This document shows positions 7,595 through 17,741 of a DNA stretch of 64,000 bases, one piece after another (within the stretch, counting starts at the first letter, position 1; each line of letters starts with the position of its first letter). Position numbers and translations under genes: made by a program. The DNA is taken from positions 18,126-82,125 of the forward strand of contig NZ_LSRP01000073.1 of NCBI RefSeq assembly GCF_001885585.1, read 5' to 3'. The notes beneath the pieces are model-generated. The model was given only the letters and a program-made list of their open reading frames with translations, made no database searches and was not told where the DNA came from. The stretch comes from Pararhizobium antarcticum. GTDB lineage: Bacteria; Pseudomonadota; Alphaproteobacteria; Rhizobiales; Rhizobiaceae.

Positions 7595-9693
7595 TCAGCA
7601 AACGTTTTATTGCTCTGCTTGCCGCATCCTGCATGCTGCTGCCCGCGCTGGGCCGCACTCAGGATTCCGCCGCTTTGTTGACGCAGGCCGAAGGGTCATT
7701 CCGTATTGTTGATGACGCGATGGACGGTGCGGTTGCCAACGACGCCGGAACCGAGGAGCCGCAGGCGTCCGCGCCCGGCACGCAGCCAGCGGTGACACGC
7801 GCCCAGCCGGCACCGGACGCCGTCGAACTGGCGGCGCTCTATTATTATGCCGAGCAGAAACAGGAGGAGCGGGTTGCCGCCGAAGGCGCGCGGCTGCGGC
7901 TGAAATATCCGGCCTTCGAGCTACCGCAGGATCTGTATCAGCCCTTGACCAGCCGCAGCGCCGACGAGACGCTGCTCTGGAAGCTTTATCAGAAGAATGA
8001 TTTCACCGGCATCGATGCCGAGATCATCCGGCTGAAAAGCGAAGCGCCGGAGTGGACGCCGAGCGCCGATTTCAGCGAGAAACTGGCGCGCAAAAAGCAG
8101 CGCGTGCTGATGACCGAGGCAGCCAGCGCCAAGAACTGGACCGGTGTCATTCAGGCAGGCAACGCCATCGATCCGGCGACGGAAACCGAGGTCGATCTGC
8201 TCTGGCAACTGATCGACGCCTATTCCCAGACCGGCATGCGCGACCCGCTTGCCAATGTCTATCGTGGCATCCTGCTGCGCGAAGGAGAAAAACGCCTGCC
8301 GGATGCTGCCCTCGTGACCACACTGCAAAAGGCCATCCGCGATTTCCCGGCCTCCGAGGTGCAGGCCGTCATCAGCAAGCTCTCGGTGACGCCGGCCATG
8401 CAGGCCGGACTGCAGCCGGTTGCCTCCGATCTGCTGCGCAAGACCGTTGCCGATTTCAATGCGGATGAAAAACGCACCGAGCCCCTGGCAGATGCCGATC
8501 TGGAGCCGTTGAAACTGGCAACGCAGACAAAGCCGGTGGCCACCGACATGGGCCTGCTCGGCTGGTACTATCTGAAGATCAAGCAGCCGGCGCTCAGCGC
8601 CCAGTGGTTCAAGAAGGCCATGGACGTGAAACCTAACGCCAGCAGCGCAAAGGGTCTCTATCTCAGCCTCGCGGCGCAGAATCTCGAGGAAGAAGCCTAT
8701 CAGGTCGCCGCAGCGCATCTGCAGGATCTCTCCGGCGATCCGGAATTCCTGATGAATGCCCTGTCATTGCGCTTTGCCAAACCCGACATGGCGACGATCG
8801 ACGAACAGATCGTTGCCTCCTACTCGACGACGATCCTGCAGACGCTGAACGCCGATCACGCGGAAATTCTCGCCTGGTACGCCTATAATTCCAAGCAGTA
8901 CGAGGCCGCCGCCGCCTGGTTCGGCAAGGCGATCGACTGGAAGACCGCACCGGCACGGGTCAAGGGGCTCGCTCTGTCGATGATGCGCCTGTCGCAGAAG
9001 CAGGAATTTGCCGAACTGCAAAGCAAATACAAGGACATCTATCCGGAGATCTGGGCCGAGATCAAAATCGCCCCGGCACCGAAGGGCAAGAAGGCCACGG
9101 CGGTGATCAAGCCGCGTGGCGCGATCCAGGCCAATTATTTCCGTAACTTCCAGGCCAAGCGCTACAGCGCCTGCATCAGCGACCTCAACGACCTGCGTGG
9201 CCGTGGCCAGATGACGCCGAATGCGTCGCTGATCGGCGGGTGGTGCTATCTCGGTCTGAGCCGGCTTTCCGAAGCGCGCGCCGCGTTTGCCGAGGCCATG
9301 GCCGCCGGCGGGCAGATGCAGGCCGACGCCGCCTATGGCACGGCACTGACGCTTCTGCGCGGCAAGCTGACCGACGATGCCGATGCGATCCTGCGGGCCT
9401 ATCCGATGACGGCGGAACGCGACCGCGAGGTGCGGGCCGAAATCTACGTGCAGCGGGCCCGCTCGGCCTTCGACCAGAAGCAATACCAGGTGACACTCGA
9501 TGCGCTGAACACGCGCGCCTCGCTGGTCGCAGAACCCGCAGATCTTAGCCAGTTGCGCGGCTGGTCCTATTATCACCTTGGCAACAAGGGCATGGCCCGG
9601 CAGGTCTTCCAGCGGCTGAACGATCATCTGAACGACGCCGCCTCGCGCCGCGGCCTGCTCGAGGCCTCGCGCATCGAAGGAGCACGCCAATGA
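7591..9693 (+). CDS. Periplasmic TPR-rich cellulose operon protein (BcsK-like)
   Basis: 700 aa. It has an N-terminal signal sequence (FIALLAASCMLLPALG) and then mostly degenerate TPR-like helical pairs, for example LGWYYLKIKQPALSAQWFKKA, ILAWYAYNSKQYEAAAAWFGKA and GGWCYLGLSRLSEARAAFAEA. Its start overlaps the bcsB stop (ATGA). It sits where BcsC-type or BcsK-type TPR proteins lie in other bcs operons. It has no obvious outer-membrane beta-barrel at the C terminus, so it resembles the TPR part only. That fits the BcsK protein described for rhizobial (type III) cellulose operons. The role is inferred to be periplasmic scaffolding of cellulose export; the assignment to BcsK is from memory. Confidence 0.7.
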   Translation: MISKRFIALLAASCMLLPALGRTQDSAALLTQAEGSFRIVDDAMDGAVANDAGTEEPQASAPGTQPAVTRAQPAPDAVELAALYYYAEQKQEERVAAEGARLRLKYPAFELPQDLYQPLTSRSADETLLWKLYQKNDFTGIDAEIIRLKSEAPEWTPSADFSEKLARKKQRVLMTEAASAKNWTGVIQAGNAIDPATETEVDLLWQLIDAYSQTGMRDPLANVYRGILLREGEKRLPDAALVTTLQKAIRDFPASEVQAVISKLSVTPAMQAGLQPVASDLLRKTVADFNADEKRTEPLADADLEPLKLATQTKPVATDMGLLGWYYLKIKQPALSAQWFKKAMDVKPNASSAKGLYLSLAAQNLEEEAYQVAAAHLQDLSGDPEFLMNALSLRFAKPDMATIDEQIVASYSTTILQTLNADHAEILAWYAYNSKQYEAAAAWFGKAIDWKTAPARVKGLALSMMRLSQKQEFAELQSKYKDIYPEIWAEIKIAPAPKGKKATAVIKPRGAIQANYFRNFQAKRYSACISDLNDLRGRGQMTPNASLIGGWCYLGLSRLSEARAAFAEAMAAGGQMQADAAYGTALTLLRGKLTDDADAILRAYPMTAERDREVRAEIYVQRARSAFDQKQYQVTLDALNTRASLVAEPADLSQLRGWSYYHLGNKGMARQVFQRLNDHLNDAASRRGLLEASRIEGARQ

Positions 9694-10703
9694 TCCGCAG
9701 GCTTTTCTGGCTGGTTCCGCTCGTGCTGTCCGGCTGCAATACGATCGATGATCCCTTTTTGCAGACCGCCTCCCTGACGCGGGACGGCGCTGGCGCGGGG
9801 CCGGCGCTGGCGCGGTCCGTCTCGCCAGACCTGGCGTTGGGCACGATCCCCGTGATCAGCGGTTCCGCCGCCTCGGTACGCCAGACCGTCCGGAAGAACT
9901 ACGCGCTGCAGACGATCGTCTATGGCAACACCACCGACCTGCCCGGCGAAAATACCCTGGTCGTCACCGTTGGTGCGCCCGGCAGTGAAAAGGGCTTCAC
10001 CCGCGCGCCGTCTGCGGGCGACCTGCGGGGCGAGATTGCCACGGCGCTTCCGGGCGTCGCCATGAAGATCAGCACCATCATCGGTGACAATGCCTATGGC
10101 ACATTCGGCTATGCATCCGGCGCGACCGGAAAGAATGGCAGCTGCATCTATGCCTGGCAGCTGGCGCGCAATGTCAGTGCCCGCGATGGCGCCGGCTTTT
10201 CTGCGCTTGGTCGATCGAAATATGCGGCTCAGGTCCGCCTGCGCTACTGTGCGACCGCAACGTCGGTCGAGCAACTCGTCGGCCTGATGAACGCCCTGCG
10301 GCTGAAACCGGTGACCGATCAGACGCTGGAGACGCTTCGCTATTCTGCGGGGCAGGGCGTCGCCTCCGTTCCGGTGTTGCAACCGGTCGTCCAGCAGGCC
10401 GCCATCGAGACGCAGCCGGTGCCACAGCGCCAACGCATCCGCCGGATTGCAAGCCCTGAAGTGGTCGAGGATGACAAGGAAACCGTAGCGCCCGACGACG
10501 GCAGCATCAAGAACCCGGTCAAGGTCCCGTTGCCGAGTGCTGCGGCGGTCTCGGCAGGCAGTGCAGGCAAGGAGCCGGCTGCCGAAGTTGCCGTCGCGCA
10601 ACCTGCACCGGTTGCGGAGACGGTGGAAGCAGATCCCGTCGAGATGCCGATCGCCAAGCCGACGCTGATCCCCCTGCCGAGCGCGGTTGCGATCAAGAAA
10701 TGA
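9690..10703 (+). CDS. bcsN: Cellulose biosynthesis lipoprotein, BcsN-like
   Basis: 337 aa. The signal sequence ends in a lipobox (VLSGC, Cys ~15), so it should be a lipoprotein. The middle contains a conserved-looking domain (residues ~45-220) with RKNYALQTIVYGNTT and GENTLVVTVG. The last ~110 residues are a low-complexity Pro/Ala/Val/Glu-rich tail. The position as last gene of the bcs operon, with ATGA overlap to the TPR gene, and the size match BcsN, a rhizobial accessory protein needed for cellulose production. No endoglucanase (BcsZ/CelC, GH8) gene is found here. Confidence 0.68.
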   Translation: MIRRLFWLVPLVLSGCNTIDDPFLQTASLTRDGAGAGPALARSVSPDLALGTIPVISGSAASVRQTVRKNYALQTIVYGNTTDLPGENTLVVTVGAPGSEKGFTRAPSAGDLRGEIATALPGVAMKISTIIGDNAYGTFGYASGATGKNGSCIYAWQLARNVSARDGAGFSALGRSKYAAQVRLRYCATATSVEQLVGLMNALRLKPVTDQTLETLRYSAGQGVASVPVLQPVVQQAAIETQPVPQRQRIRRIASPEVVEDDKETVAPDDGSIKNPVKVPLPSAAAVSAGSAGKEPAAEVAVAQPAPVAETVEADPVEMPIAKPTLIPLPSAVAIKK

Positions 10704-10718
10704 TCGTATTCCGCCGGA

Positions 10719-11600
10719 TCAGAGAAAGATCCGGTGTTCGGCAGTGACCAGTTCCTGAAGGAAATCGACGACGGTCCGGACTCGCACCAGATCGCGGGCG
10801 CTTTCGTGATAGGTCGTCCAGTAGGCGCGCCGGATCATGGTGTCGGGCAGGATGCGGACAAGCTCCGGATATTGCCGGGCGATATAATTGTGCAGGATGC
10901 CGATCCCGGCACCGGACCGCACGGCCTCCGTCTGGCCGGTGGCGCTGGAAATCTCGAAGGCGGCATCCCAGCTGCGCATCACTTCCGCCGTGAAGTTCAA
11001 GGAGGCCGTGAAGATCAGGTCTTCGACATAGCCGATCCTGCGGTGGGTTTTCAGCGCCTCGACTGTCGCGGGCGTGCCGTGTTCGGCGAGGTAGGCCTGC
11101 GCGGCGTAGAGGCCGAGCGTATAATCCGTTAGTTTTGACGAGATCAGCCGTCCCTGCTCGGGGCGCTCAAGCGTAATCGCGATGTCGGCCTCGCGCTGCG
11201 ACAGCGAAAACGAGCGCGGAACCGGGACGAGCTGGATGCGCAGTTCCGGATAGCGCGCCGTGAGCCGACCCAGCCGTGAACTGAGGAAAGACACGCCAAA
11301 CCCATCCGGTGCGCCGATCCGCACGGTGCCGGCGATCGCCGTGTCGATGCGGCCGATCTGCGATTGTGCCGCCAGCATCTCGGTTTCCATGCGCTCCGCC
11401 GCATTCAGGAAAATCTCGCCCTCCGCCGTCAGGTCGCAGCCATTGGTCCGCCGGATCAGGAGCCGCGTTTTGAGCGACTCCTCCAGTGCTGTCACGCGCC
11501 GGCTGAGCGTTGCATGGTTCAACCCGAGGCGCTTGGACGCAGCAAGGATCTGGCCGCTTCGGGCAACCGCGAGAAACATGCGGACGTCGTCCCAGTTCAT
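10719..11600 (-). CDS. LysR-family transcriptional regulator
   Basis: 293 aa. N-terminal winged HTH typical of LysR (MNWDDVRMFLAVARSGQ...AASKRLGLNHATLSRRVTALE), then a co-inducer domain. The ATG at 11600 follows GAGGAAAG; the 18 codons upstream in frame have no ribosome binding site. It lies 10 bases after the small monooxygenase gene on the same strand and divergent from mmsA, so it may control itself and the dehydrogenase. The N-terminal sequence resembles the subgroup of one-component LTTRs that often sit beside aldehyde dehydrogenases. The gene ends 15 bases from the bcsN stop; the two are convergent. Confidence 0.88.
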   Translation of the reverse strand: MNWDDVRMFLAVARSGQILAASKRLGLNHATLSRRVTALEESLKTRLLIRRTNGCDLTAEGEIFLNAAERMETEMLAAQSQIGRIDTAIAGTVRIGAPDGFGVSFLSSRLGRLTARYPELRIQLVPVPRSFSLSQREADIAITLERPEQGRLISSKLTDYTLGLYAAQAYLAEHGTPATVEALKTHRRIGYVEDLIFTASLNFTAEVMRSWDAAFEISSATGQTEAVRSGAGIGILHNYIARQYPELVRILPDTMIRRAYWTTYHESARDLVRVRTVVDFLQELVTAEHRIFL

Positions 11601-11610
11601 GCGGCTTTCC

Positions 11611-11928
11611 TCATTTCGAGCACATGGCGATGGGGTCAAGCGCGACAAGATCAAGAGACTTCACCATGTTGGCCGTCGCCAATTTGTATTTCAGAAAATG
11701 CGGTGTCTTGAGATGCGCCTCATAGGCCGCCCGGCCGGCATAGACTTCGAGGATTCGAATTTTTGCAGGACTGCCTTTGACCGAAACGGCATGCAGCATC
11801 AGAACGCCCGGCTCCTTGTCGACCGAGGCTTCGATTTCCTCTGCCAGCAGGGCGATATAGGCCGCAATCTGAGCCGGATCGATTTCCAGATCGGCCATCT
11901 GGACGATCTTTTCTTCAGCGTCAATCAT
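11611..11928 (-). CDS. Putative quinol monooxygenase (ABM/YgiN-like)
   Basis: 105 aa. Fits the antibiotic biosynthesis monooxygenase fold: a ferredoxin-like single domain with PGVLMLHAVSVKGSPAKIRILEVYAGRAAYEAHLKTPHFLKY, where the E-x-Y and the H in AHLKTPHF are the recognisable family marks. Such proteins oxidise quinols or act as small dimeric oxygenases. The chosen ATG at 11928 has only a weak AGAGAT; the ATG at 11898 (MADLEIDP) is an alternative. First gene of a two-gene unit with the LysR regulator, divergent from mmsA. Confidence 0.75.
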   Translation of the reverse strand: MIDAEEKIVQMADLEIDPAQIAAYIALLAEEIEASVDKEPGVLMLHAVSVKGSPAKIRILEVYAGRAAYEAHLKTPHFLKYKLATANMVKSLDLVALDPIAMCSK

Positions 11929-11953
11929 CGTATATCTCTACTATCGTCGATGG

Positions 11954-11973
11954 TGTGCATTAATCCACGCACA
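11954..11973. promoter_or_regulatory. Possible regulator site in the mmsA divergent region
   Basis: Interrupted inverted repeat TGTGCAT...ACGCACA (11954-11973), with another TGTGCAT at 12001-12007 close to the mmsA start. Spacing and position would suit a LysR-type operator between the divergent genes. This is inference only. Confidence 0.3.
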
Positions 11974-12053
11974 ACGGTTGCTGATTATCGCGCGTTGATT
12001 TGTGCATATTGTAGTGCGACACTCCCGCCATAATCAAGATCAGGAGGATCACC

Positions 12054-13550
<1,497 letters not shown>

Positions 13551-13580
13551 GGCCGGACCTTATCTTCGGTGCTGCAATCT

Positions 13581-13605
13581 GGGTCTCCTGCGGGAGGCCC
13601 TTTTT
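13581..13605 (+). terminator. Terminator of mmsA
   Basis: Stem GGGTCTCC/GGAGGCCC (one T-G pair) with a TGCG loop, followed by TTTTT. It lies 31 bases after the mmsA stop. Confidence 0.85.
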
Positions 13606-13744
13606 GTTTTGCGCGACGGGGGAAAACCGTCATCCCGCTTGACCTTGCCCGCAGCGGGACTAAAACTTTTTCAACGAACGGCAGAATATCGGGGGATATT
13701 CGGCCGTTTCCTGTTTGCCTATCGTCAGCATCATGGGGGACATC

Positions 13745-14836
13745 ATGGCCTTAACGGACACCGCAACGCTGCCTGCAGCATCCGAAGACTGGCATCGCCT
13801 GTCGTTCACCGGCAGCGGCCGGGAATATTTCGGCATCTGGATCGTCAATATCCTTTTGACCATCGTGACCGTTGGCATCTATTCCGCCTGGGCCAAGGTG
13901 CGGCGCAACCGCTATTTCTATGGCAATTCGGTGCTGCTCGGGCGCGGCTTCGAATACCACGCCAAGGGCAAGCAGATCTTCATCGGCCGCCTCATCGTGT
14001 TTGCCTATCTGGTCATCTACAACGTGCTTCTGACCGTCGTACCGCTTGTCGGCATCGCGCTTGCGGTGCTGATCCTGTTCTTCATACCCTGGCTGGTCAT
14101 GCGCGGTCTGCGGTTCAATGCCCGCGTCACGAGCTACCGCAATGTCCGTTTCAATTTTGTCGGCGGTGTCGGCGGTGCGTTCCTGGCCTTTCTTGTCGGC
14201 CCGGTTCTGGCCGCGCTGACGCTCGGCATTCTGGCGCCGCTCGCCAGCCGCTGGATGTATCGCTATATCGGCAACAACATGCGCTATGGCACCAAGGCGT
14301 TCACCACCGATCCGGGGCTTGGCGCAATCTACAAGAACTGGCTGCTGTCGGCGCTGATCATCCTGCTGGGCCTGCTGATCATCGGTTTCCTTGTGTTCCT
14401 CAATATGTCGCTGATTTTCTCGCTCATCGACAAACCGCAATCCCTGCCGCCGGAACTGCAGGCAGCCATGGTCACCATGGGCGTGATCGGTTATCTCGTC
14501 ATCCTGGTTTCCTTCGGCATTGCGGCGCTTGTCTATCGTGCCGGCGTGCGCAACGTTGCCTGGTCATCCACGCTGTTCGATGGTCGCCATCCGTTGAAAA
14601 GCGACCTGCCGCGCTTCGGTTATGCCTGGGTGGCGGTCAGCAACCTGATCGTCACGCTGCTGACCCTGGGTCTGATGCGGCCCTGGGCTGCGGTCCGCTT
14701 GGCGCGGTATGTCAACACGCATACGGCGGTGCGCTTCTCCGGCAATGTCGGTGAGGTTTTCGCGGTTTCCGAACAGGACGGGTCGGCCGTCGGCGCCGAA
14801 TTCATGGCCTATGAAGGCTTCGATTTTGGCTTCTGA
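13745..14836 (+). CDS. YjgN/DUF898 family membrane protein
   Basis: 363 aa. The N terminus LSFTGSGREYFGIWIVNILLTIVTVGIYSAWAKVRRNRYFYGNS is the hallmark of the DUF898 (YjgN) family. Several hydrophobic helices follow, and the family's repeated GIYSxWAKVR/RYF pattern recurs as MRPWAAVRLARYVNTHTAV near the C terminus. Function unknown. The start is taken at ATG 13745 after GGGGGA; ATG 13733 and TTG 13715 are also in frame. It overlaps the M48 protease gene by 26 bases, a common pairing that suggests the two act together in the cell envelope. Confidence 0.85.
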   Translation: MALTDTATLPAASEDWHRLSFTGSGREYFGIWIVNILLTIVTVGIYSAWAKVRRNRYFYGNSVLLGRGFEYHAKGKQIFIGRLIVFAYLVIYNVLLTVVPLVGIALAVLILFFIPWLVMRGLRFNARVTSYRNVRFNFVGGVGGAFLAFLVGPVLAALTLGILAPLASRWMYRYIGNNMRYGTKAFTTDPGLGAIYKNWLLSALIILLGLLIIGFLVFLNMSLIFSLIDKPQSLPPELQAAMVTMGVIGYLVILVSFGIAALVYRAGVRNVAWSSTLFDGRHPLKSDLPRFGYAWVAVSNLIVTLLTLGLMRPWAAVRLARYVNTHTAVRFSGNVGEVFAVSEQDGSAVGAEFMAYEGFDFGF

Positions 14837-15896
14837 CAACAGGACGATCGCCGAGGGCGAGTGGCATCCGGCCCATTCCAGCCTGTCGGTGGTTGCGCGT
14901 CTCGTCGAAGACGCCGGCGCTCTTGTTGTCGAGCGGGTGCCGGGTGGGGACCGGCTCGCCACGGGCGAACTGGCTTCGGTCGAGGTTTCGCCGCGGGTCG
15001 GCTCGATCCCGCGGCGGGTGAATTTCGCCGATGGCTCGCTGTTCGAAACGACCGACAATGATGCGATCGATCGATGGCTGCTGCGGAGCGGTCGCCGCAG
15101 CACAAGCCTGGTTCACAGGCTGGAACGCTTTCATCCGCGGCTGGTCGTCCTCGTCGTCGCGACGTTCCTGCTCGGCAGCCTCGTCTACCGTTACGCGCTA
15201 CCGGTGCTGGTCGAGGTGGCCGTCGCAGTCACGCCACCGGTGGTGCCCAAGATCATGTCCGTCAGCACGATGGAGACCATGGACCGGACCATGCTCAGCC
15301 CGTCGCAGCTTAATGCGGGCAAACAGCGCGAGATTTCGGAGGATTTTGCAAGGATTGCCGCGTTGTCGCCGCGCGGCACGGCTGGCTACAGCCTGAATTT
15401 TCGGGCAGGGGGCGCGGTTGGGCCGAATGCTTTTGCATTGCCGGACGGAACTCTGGTTCTGACCGACGAACTGGTTGAACTGGCCGCTGGCGACGATGAA
15501 ATGATCATTGGCGTGCTGGCCCATGAGATCGGCCATGTCGAACTGGAGCACAGCCTGCGCCAGGTCTATCGCGCTGCCGGCATGGCGGGGTTGATCATGA
15601 TGCTCGCCGGCGATGTCGGATCGGGCATCGAGGATCTTCTGGTTCAGGGCGGGGGCCTTCTGGCGCTGTCTCATTCGCGCACGGCGGAAGCCGCCGCCGA
15701 TCGCCATTCGGTGGAACTGATGTCGAAAGCCGGCTTCGACGCGACGGCCATTGCCCGCTTCTTCGAACTGCTGGAACAGAAACTCGGGGACCGTTCGGAC
15801 ACCAGCATGCTGTCGACCCACCCGGGGACGCCCGAGCGCAAGAAGGCCATTCTGGACTATGCCGCTGAAGTGCAGGCAAAGCAGCAAGCCGACTGA
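14811..15896 (+). CDS. M48 family metalloprotease, membrane anchored
   Basis: 361 aa. An N-terminal domain of ~110 residues (DNRTIAEGEWHPAHSS...) precedes one membrane helix (LVVLVVATFLLGSLVYRY) and an M48 peptidase domain. The zinc motif HEIGH is at ~238-242, with a downstream Glu/Asp region (SRTAEAAADRHSVELM) as third ligand. M48 proteins of the HtpX/BepA/LoiP type act in envelope quality control. The ATG at 14811 lies inside the end of the YjgN gene; the earlier part of the open frame is a shadow of that gene. Expected to face the periplasm or be tethered to the inner membrane. Confidence 0.86.
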   Translation: MKASILASDNRTIAEGEWHPAHSSLSVVARLVEDAGALVVERVPGGDRLATGELASVEVSPRVGSIPRRVNFADGSLFETTDNDAIDRWLLRSGRRSTSLVHRLERFHPRLVVLVVATFLLGSLVYRYALPVLVEVAVAVTPPVVPKIMSVSTMETMDRTMLSPSQLNAGKQREISEDFARIAALSPRGTAGYSLNFRAGGAVGPNAFALPDGTLVLTDELVELAAGDDEMIIGVLAHEIGHVELEHSLRQVYRAAGMAGLIMMLAGDVGSGIEDLLVQGGGLLALSHSRTAEAAADRHSVELMSKAGFDATAIARFFELLEQKLGDRSDTSMLSTHPGTPERKKAILDYAAEVQAKQQAD

Positions 15897-15925
15897 TCCT
15901 TCGGATAGCCTTCCCGCAAACACGA

Positions 15926-15959
15926 AAAAGGCAGCCGCTCGGAAGAGGGCTGCCTTTTC
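15926..15959. terminator. Bidirectional terminator between the M48 and iron-binding protein genes
   Basis: AAAAA, stem GGCAGCC (15931-15937)/GGCTGCC (15949-15955), TTTT. It serves the convergent genes on both sides. Confidence 0.88.
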
Positions 15960-15984
15960 GAGAAACGGTCATGACCGCCGGTGG

Positions 15985-17028
15985 TTACATTTCCGCACCG
16001 TCATTGTAGCCCACCTTGTCGACCAGTTCAGAGGCCTTCTTGCGGTTGGCGGCGATATCGGCAAGCGGCAGCGGATCTGCCTTGATCGGACCAAAGGACT
16101 GGACGATCGCCGATGCTTCTTCACCCGGCTTGACGGGATATTCGAACACCTGCTCGGCATAGATCTTCTGGGCATCGCCTTCCGACAGGAATTCCATCAG
16201 CTTGAGGGCGTTGTCCTTGTTGGGGGCGTTCTTGGCCAGTGCCATGCCGGAAATGTTGACATGGGTGCCGCGGTCAGCAGCATTCGGGAACAGGACCTTG
16301 ATGGCGCCGGCCCAATCCTTCTGTTCCGGCTCCTTCTCATTGGTCATCATCAGACCGACATAGTAGCTGTTGCCGAGCGCGATGTCGCATTCCCCGGCAA
16401 AGATCGCCTTTGCCTGATCGCGATCGCCGCCGTCAGGCTTGCGGGCGAGATTGTTCTTCAGACCGGCCAGCCATTTTTCGGCATCCGCTTCGCCGTGATG
16501 GGCGATCATCGATGCGATCAGGCCGACATTGTAGGAATGCTGTCCGTCACGCGTGCAGATCTTGCCCTTCCACTTGGGATCGGCGAGTTCCTCATAGGTA
16601 ATCTCAGTCTGGGCAACGCGCTCCTTGGAAGCATAGACCACGCGGCCGCGCGTCGTCAGGCCGAACCAGTTGCCATCCGGATCGCGATACTGGGCCGGGA
16701 TGTCCTTGTTGATGGTTTCGTCGTTGACGGGTTGCGTAACGCCGGCTTCCTTGGCTTCCGTCAGACGGCTGATGTCAACCGTGAGGATGAGGTCTGCCGG
16801 CGAATTGGCGCCCTCCGCCTGGATGCGCTCGACAAGGCCCTTGTCGAGGAAGAGCACGTTTGTGGCAATGCCGGTTTCCTTCGTGAAGGCGTCCAGAAGC
16901 GGCTGGATCAGGTCCGGCTGGCGGTAGGAATAGATGTTGACTTCACCCTCGGCACGGGCAGGCGCGCTGATAAGGGTTAGCGCTGTCGTTGCGGCCAGCG
17001 CCGAGAGTATCATCATCTTGAACGGCAT
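15985..17028 (-). CDS. Fe(3+) ABC transporter substrate-binding protein (FbpA/FutA-like)
   Basis: 347 aa. Signal peptide (MMILSALAATTALTLISAPARA), then a periplasmic binding protein beginning EGEVNIYSYRQPDLIQPLLDAFTKETGI, as in the ferric-binding FbpA/FutA/AfuA class. ALGNSYYVG carries the tandem tyrosines that coordinate Fe(III). Strong AGGAGG before the ATG at 17028. No permease or ATPase gene is adjacent, so the rest of the transporter must lie elsewhere. It is divergent from rirA, which argues for iron control. In the intergenic DNA only a one-mismatch version of the RirA operator (TGA-N9-TTA, 17054-17068) is seen. Confidence 0.88.
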   Translation of the reverse strand: MPFKMMILSALAATTALTLISAPARAEGEVNIYSYRQPDLIQPLLDAFTKETGIATNVLFLDKGLVERIQAEGANSPADLILTVDISRLTEAKEAGVTQPVNDETINKDIPAQYRDPDGNWFGLTTRGRVVYASKERVAQTEITYEELADPKWKGKICTRDGQHSYNVGLIASMIAHHGEADAEKWLAGLKNNLARKPDGGDRDQAKAIFAGECDIALGNSYYVGLMMTNEKEPEQKDWAGAIKVLFPNAADRGTHVNISGMALAKNAPNKDNALKLMEFLSEGDAQKIYAEQVFEYPVKPGEEASAIVQSFGPIKADPLPLADIAANRKKASELVDKVGYNDGAEM

Positions 17029-17141
17029 GGTGTCCTCCTTGGCTCATTTAACTTAACTAATAATCTCACCTTTTGCCGAAGCGACACTGGACAGTCAAGC
17101 GCCAAGCTGATCAAGTTCACGTCAAAATGATTTTCTGCTTT

Positions 17142-17158
17142 TTTGGAATTGTTCCAAA
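17142..17158. promoter_or_regulatory. Candidate Irr (ICE-like) operator upstream of rirA
   Basis: Perfect inverted repeat TTTGGAA-TTG-TTCCAAA, 53 bases before the rirA start. The rhizobial Irr iron control element is TTTAGAA-N3-TTCTAAA as I recall it, so this differs by one symmetric base pair. Irr repression of rirA under low iron is described in Agrobacterium. It could also serve the divergent iron-binding protein gene. Confidence 0.5.
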
Positions 17159-17211
17159 CTATGATCCGCCTTATATGAAGGTGAGTGCTTTCGAATCTCC
17201 CGGAGTAAGTG

Positions 17212-17685
17212 ATGCGCCTGACGAAGCAAACGAATTACGCAGTCCGCATGCTCATGTACTGTGCTGCGAATGACGGACACCTCAGCCGTATTCCGGAAAT
17301 CGCAAAAGCCTACGGCGTATCCGAACTGTTTCTGTTCAAGATCCTGCAGCCGCTCAACAAGGCCGGCCTGGTGGAAACCGTGCGTGGACGCAATGGCGGC
17401 GTGCGCCTGCCAAAGCCCGCATCCGAGATCAGCCTTTTCGATATCGTCAAGGTGACGGAAGACAACTTCGCCATGGCGGAGTGTTTCGAGGCCGGCGAAA
17501 TCGATTGCCCGCTGGTCGACAGCTGCGGGCTGAATTCGGCGCTGCGCAAGGCGCTCAATGCCTTTTTCGAAGTGCTCCAGCAATATTCGATCGACGATCT
17601 CGTCAAGGCCCGTCCGCAGATCAACTTCCTGCTTGGTCTCGAAGAGACGCGACGTCCCGTCAGAACCGCCCAGACGGCTGCCTGA
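17212..17685 (+). CDS. rirA: Rrf2-family iron-responsive regulator RirA
   Basis: 157 aa. The sequence agrees closely with rhizobial RirA, the Fe-S cluster repressor of iron uptake. MRLTKQTNYAVRMLMYCA starts an N-terminal winged HTH. The three cluster ligands are Cys91, Cys99 and Cys105 in ECFEAGEIDCPLVDSC. The ATG at 17212 follows GGAG at 17202-17205; a GTG one codon earlier is possible. Under iron-replete conditions RirA represses siderophore, heme and Fe(III) uptake genes by binding IRO boxes. Divergent from a ferric-binding protein gene, and preceded by an Irr-like palindrome. Confidence 0.94.
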   Translation: MRLTKQTNYAVRMLMYCAANDGHLSRIPEIAKAYGVSELFLFKILQPLNKAGLVETVRGRNGGVRLPKPASEISLFDIVKVTEDNFAMAECFEAGEIDCPLVDSCGLNSALRKALNAFFEVLQQYSIDDLVKARPQINFLLGLEETRRPVRTAQTAA

Positions 17686-17741
17686 ACTGACAGTCTTCGG
17701 ATGACAGCCTTTGATGGCGGGATCTGGCTTGAAGACCTGTG

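Noticed and set aside
17029..17080. RirA operator (TGA-N9-TCA) in front of the ferric-binding protein gene
   Set aside because: The best candidate has TTA instead of TCA; too weak to list as a site.
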